This document shows positions 63,953 to 64,000 of a stretch of DNA of 64,000 nt, in pieces. Location: positions 3,720,001 to 3,784,000 of the forward strand of contig NZ_SHKK01000001.1 in NCBI RefSeq assembly GCF_004217135.1. The letters run 5' to 3'. The notes beneath the pieces were generated by a model. It made no database searches, had not been told where the DNA came from, and saw only the letters and a list, made by a program, of their open reading frames with translations. How positions within the stretch are numbered: position 1 is the first letter of the stretch; each line of letters begins with the position of its first letter. The stretch comes from Micromonospora violae (GTDB lineage: Bacteria; Actinomycetota; Actinomycetes; Mycobacteriales; Micromonosporaceae). The translations under genes and the position numbers were made by a program.

Positions 63953-64000
63953 TCTCGACCGACCAGGGCGAGTGGCGCGGCCGACCGGCCCACGGGCGAC
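63949..64000 (-). CDS. 3' end of a gene upstream of imuB (partial)
   Basis: The last 16 codons, ending SPVGRSAAPLALVGRE, overlap the imuB start by 4 bp. In actinobacteria the gene before imuB is usually an ImuA'-type RecA/SulA-like protein, which fits the position, but these few residues cannot confirm it. Confidence 0.4.
   Translation of the reverse strand, partial: SPVGRSAAPLALVGRE

Overview
This window is a chromosomal segment of a high-GC actinobacterium. Gene content points to the Micromonosporaceae (Micromonospora, Salinispora and relatives): DivIVA/SepF-type polar growth genes, a MurE with the DNPR motif of meso-diaminopimelate adders, MurT/GatD, PriA in place of HisA, an ImuB/DnaE2 pair, and a MarR/Ohr redox pair. 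I see no insertion sequence, prophage, CRISPR array, rRNA or tRNA. Most long plus-strand open frames opposite the mur, fts, leuS and dnaE2 genes are GC-bias shadows. The family assignment is inference from gene content, not from a database search.

Layout. 1-7.4 kb is accessory: a truncated ABC exporter, a TIGR03085-type protein, a class I terpene synthase, an acyl-CoA ligase, a divergent MocR regulator/YczE membrane protein pair, and a small winged-helix-like protein. 7.4-15.7 kb holds hisF, an MDR-type reductase, ohr/ohrR, and the histidine operon hisD-hisC-hisB-(56 aa)-hisH-(107 aa)-priA-ridA read leftward. 15.8-20.0 kb has a Lon N-domain protein and three unassigned genes, one a ParA/MinD-like ATPase with a hexapeptide repeat arm. 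20.0-24.9 kb has rluD, lspA, a DksA-like protein, a cation/proton antiporter and small conserved genes.

25.0-43.1 kb is the division and cell wall cluster, all leftward: mraZ-rsmH-ftsL-ftsI-murE-murF-mraY-ftsW-murG-murC-ftsQ-ftsZ-yggS-sepF-yggT-divIVA. Two usual members are absent: murD (only 37 bp between mraY and ftsW) and pgeF/ylmD (only 9 bp between ftsZ and yggS). Divergent from mraZ is murT-gatD-VTT protein, which amidates lipid II. The shared intergenic region carries 10-bp-phased GTGGAG/GTGGGG boxes on both strands. 46-64 kb has leuS with its own leader peptide and attenuator, a MoxR-DUF58-transglutaminase operon, DUF3040, dinB, a phosphodiesterase/methyltransferase pair, a 58-aa gene, dnaE2, imuB, and the tail of one more gene.

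Regulatory signals readable in the sequence include: a leuS attenuator whose 12-residue leader peptide has three consecutive Leu codons and probably starts on a leaderless mRNA; MraZ-type boxes; an OhrR operator lying on its own promoter; and 22-bp-phased repeats between mocR and yczE. A recurrent arrangement, TAnnnT followed by 6-7 nt and then ATG or GTG, marks about ten genes as probable leaderless transcripts. Convergent gene ends are mostly separated by long perfect palindromes.
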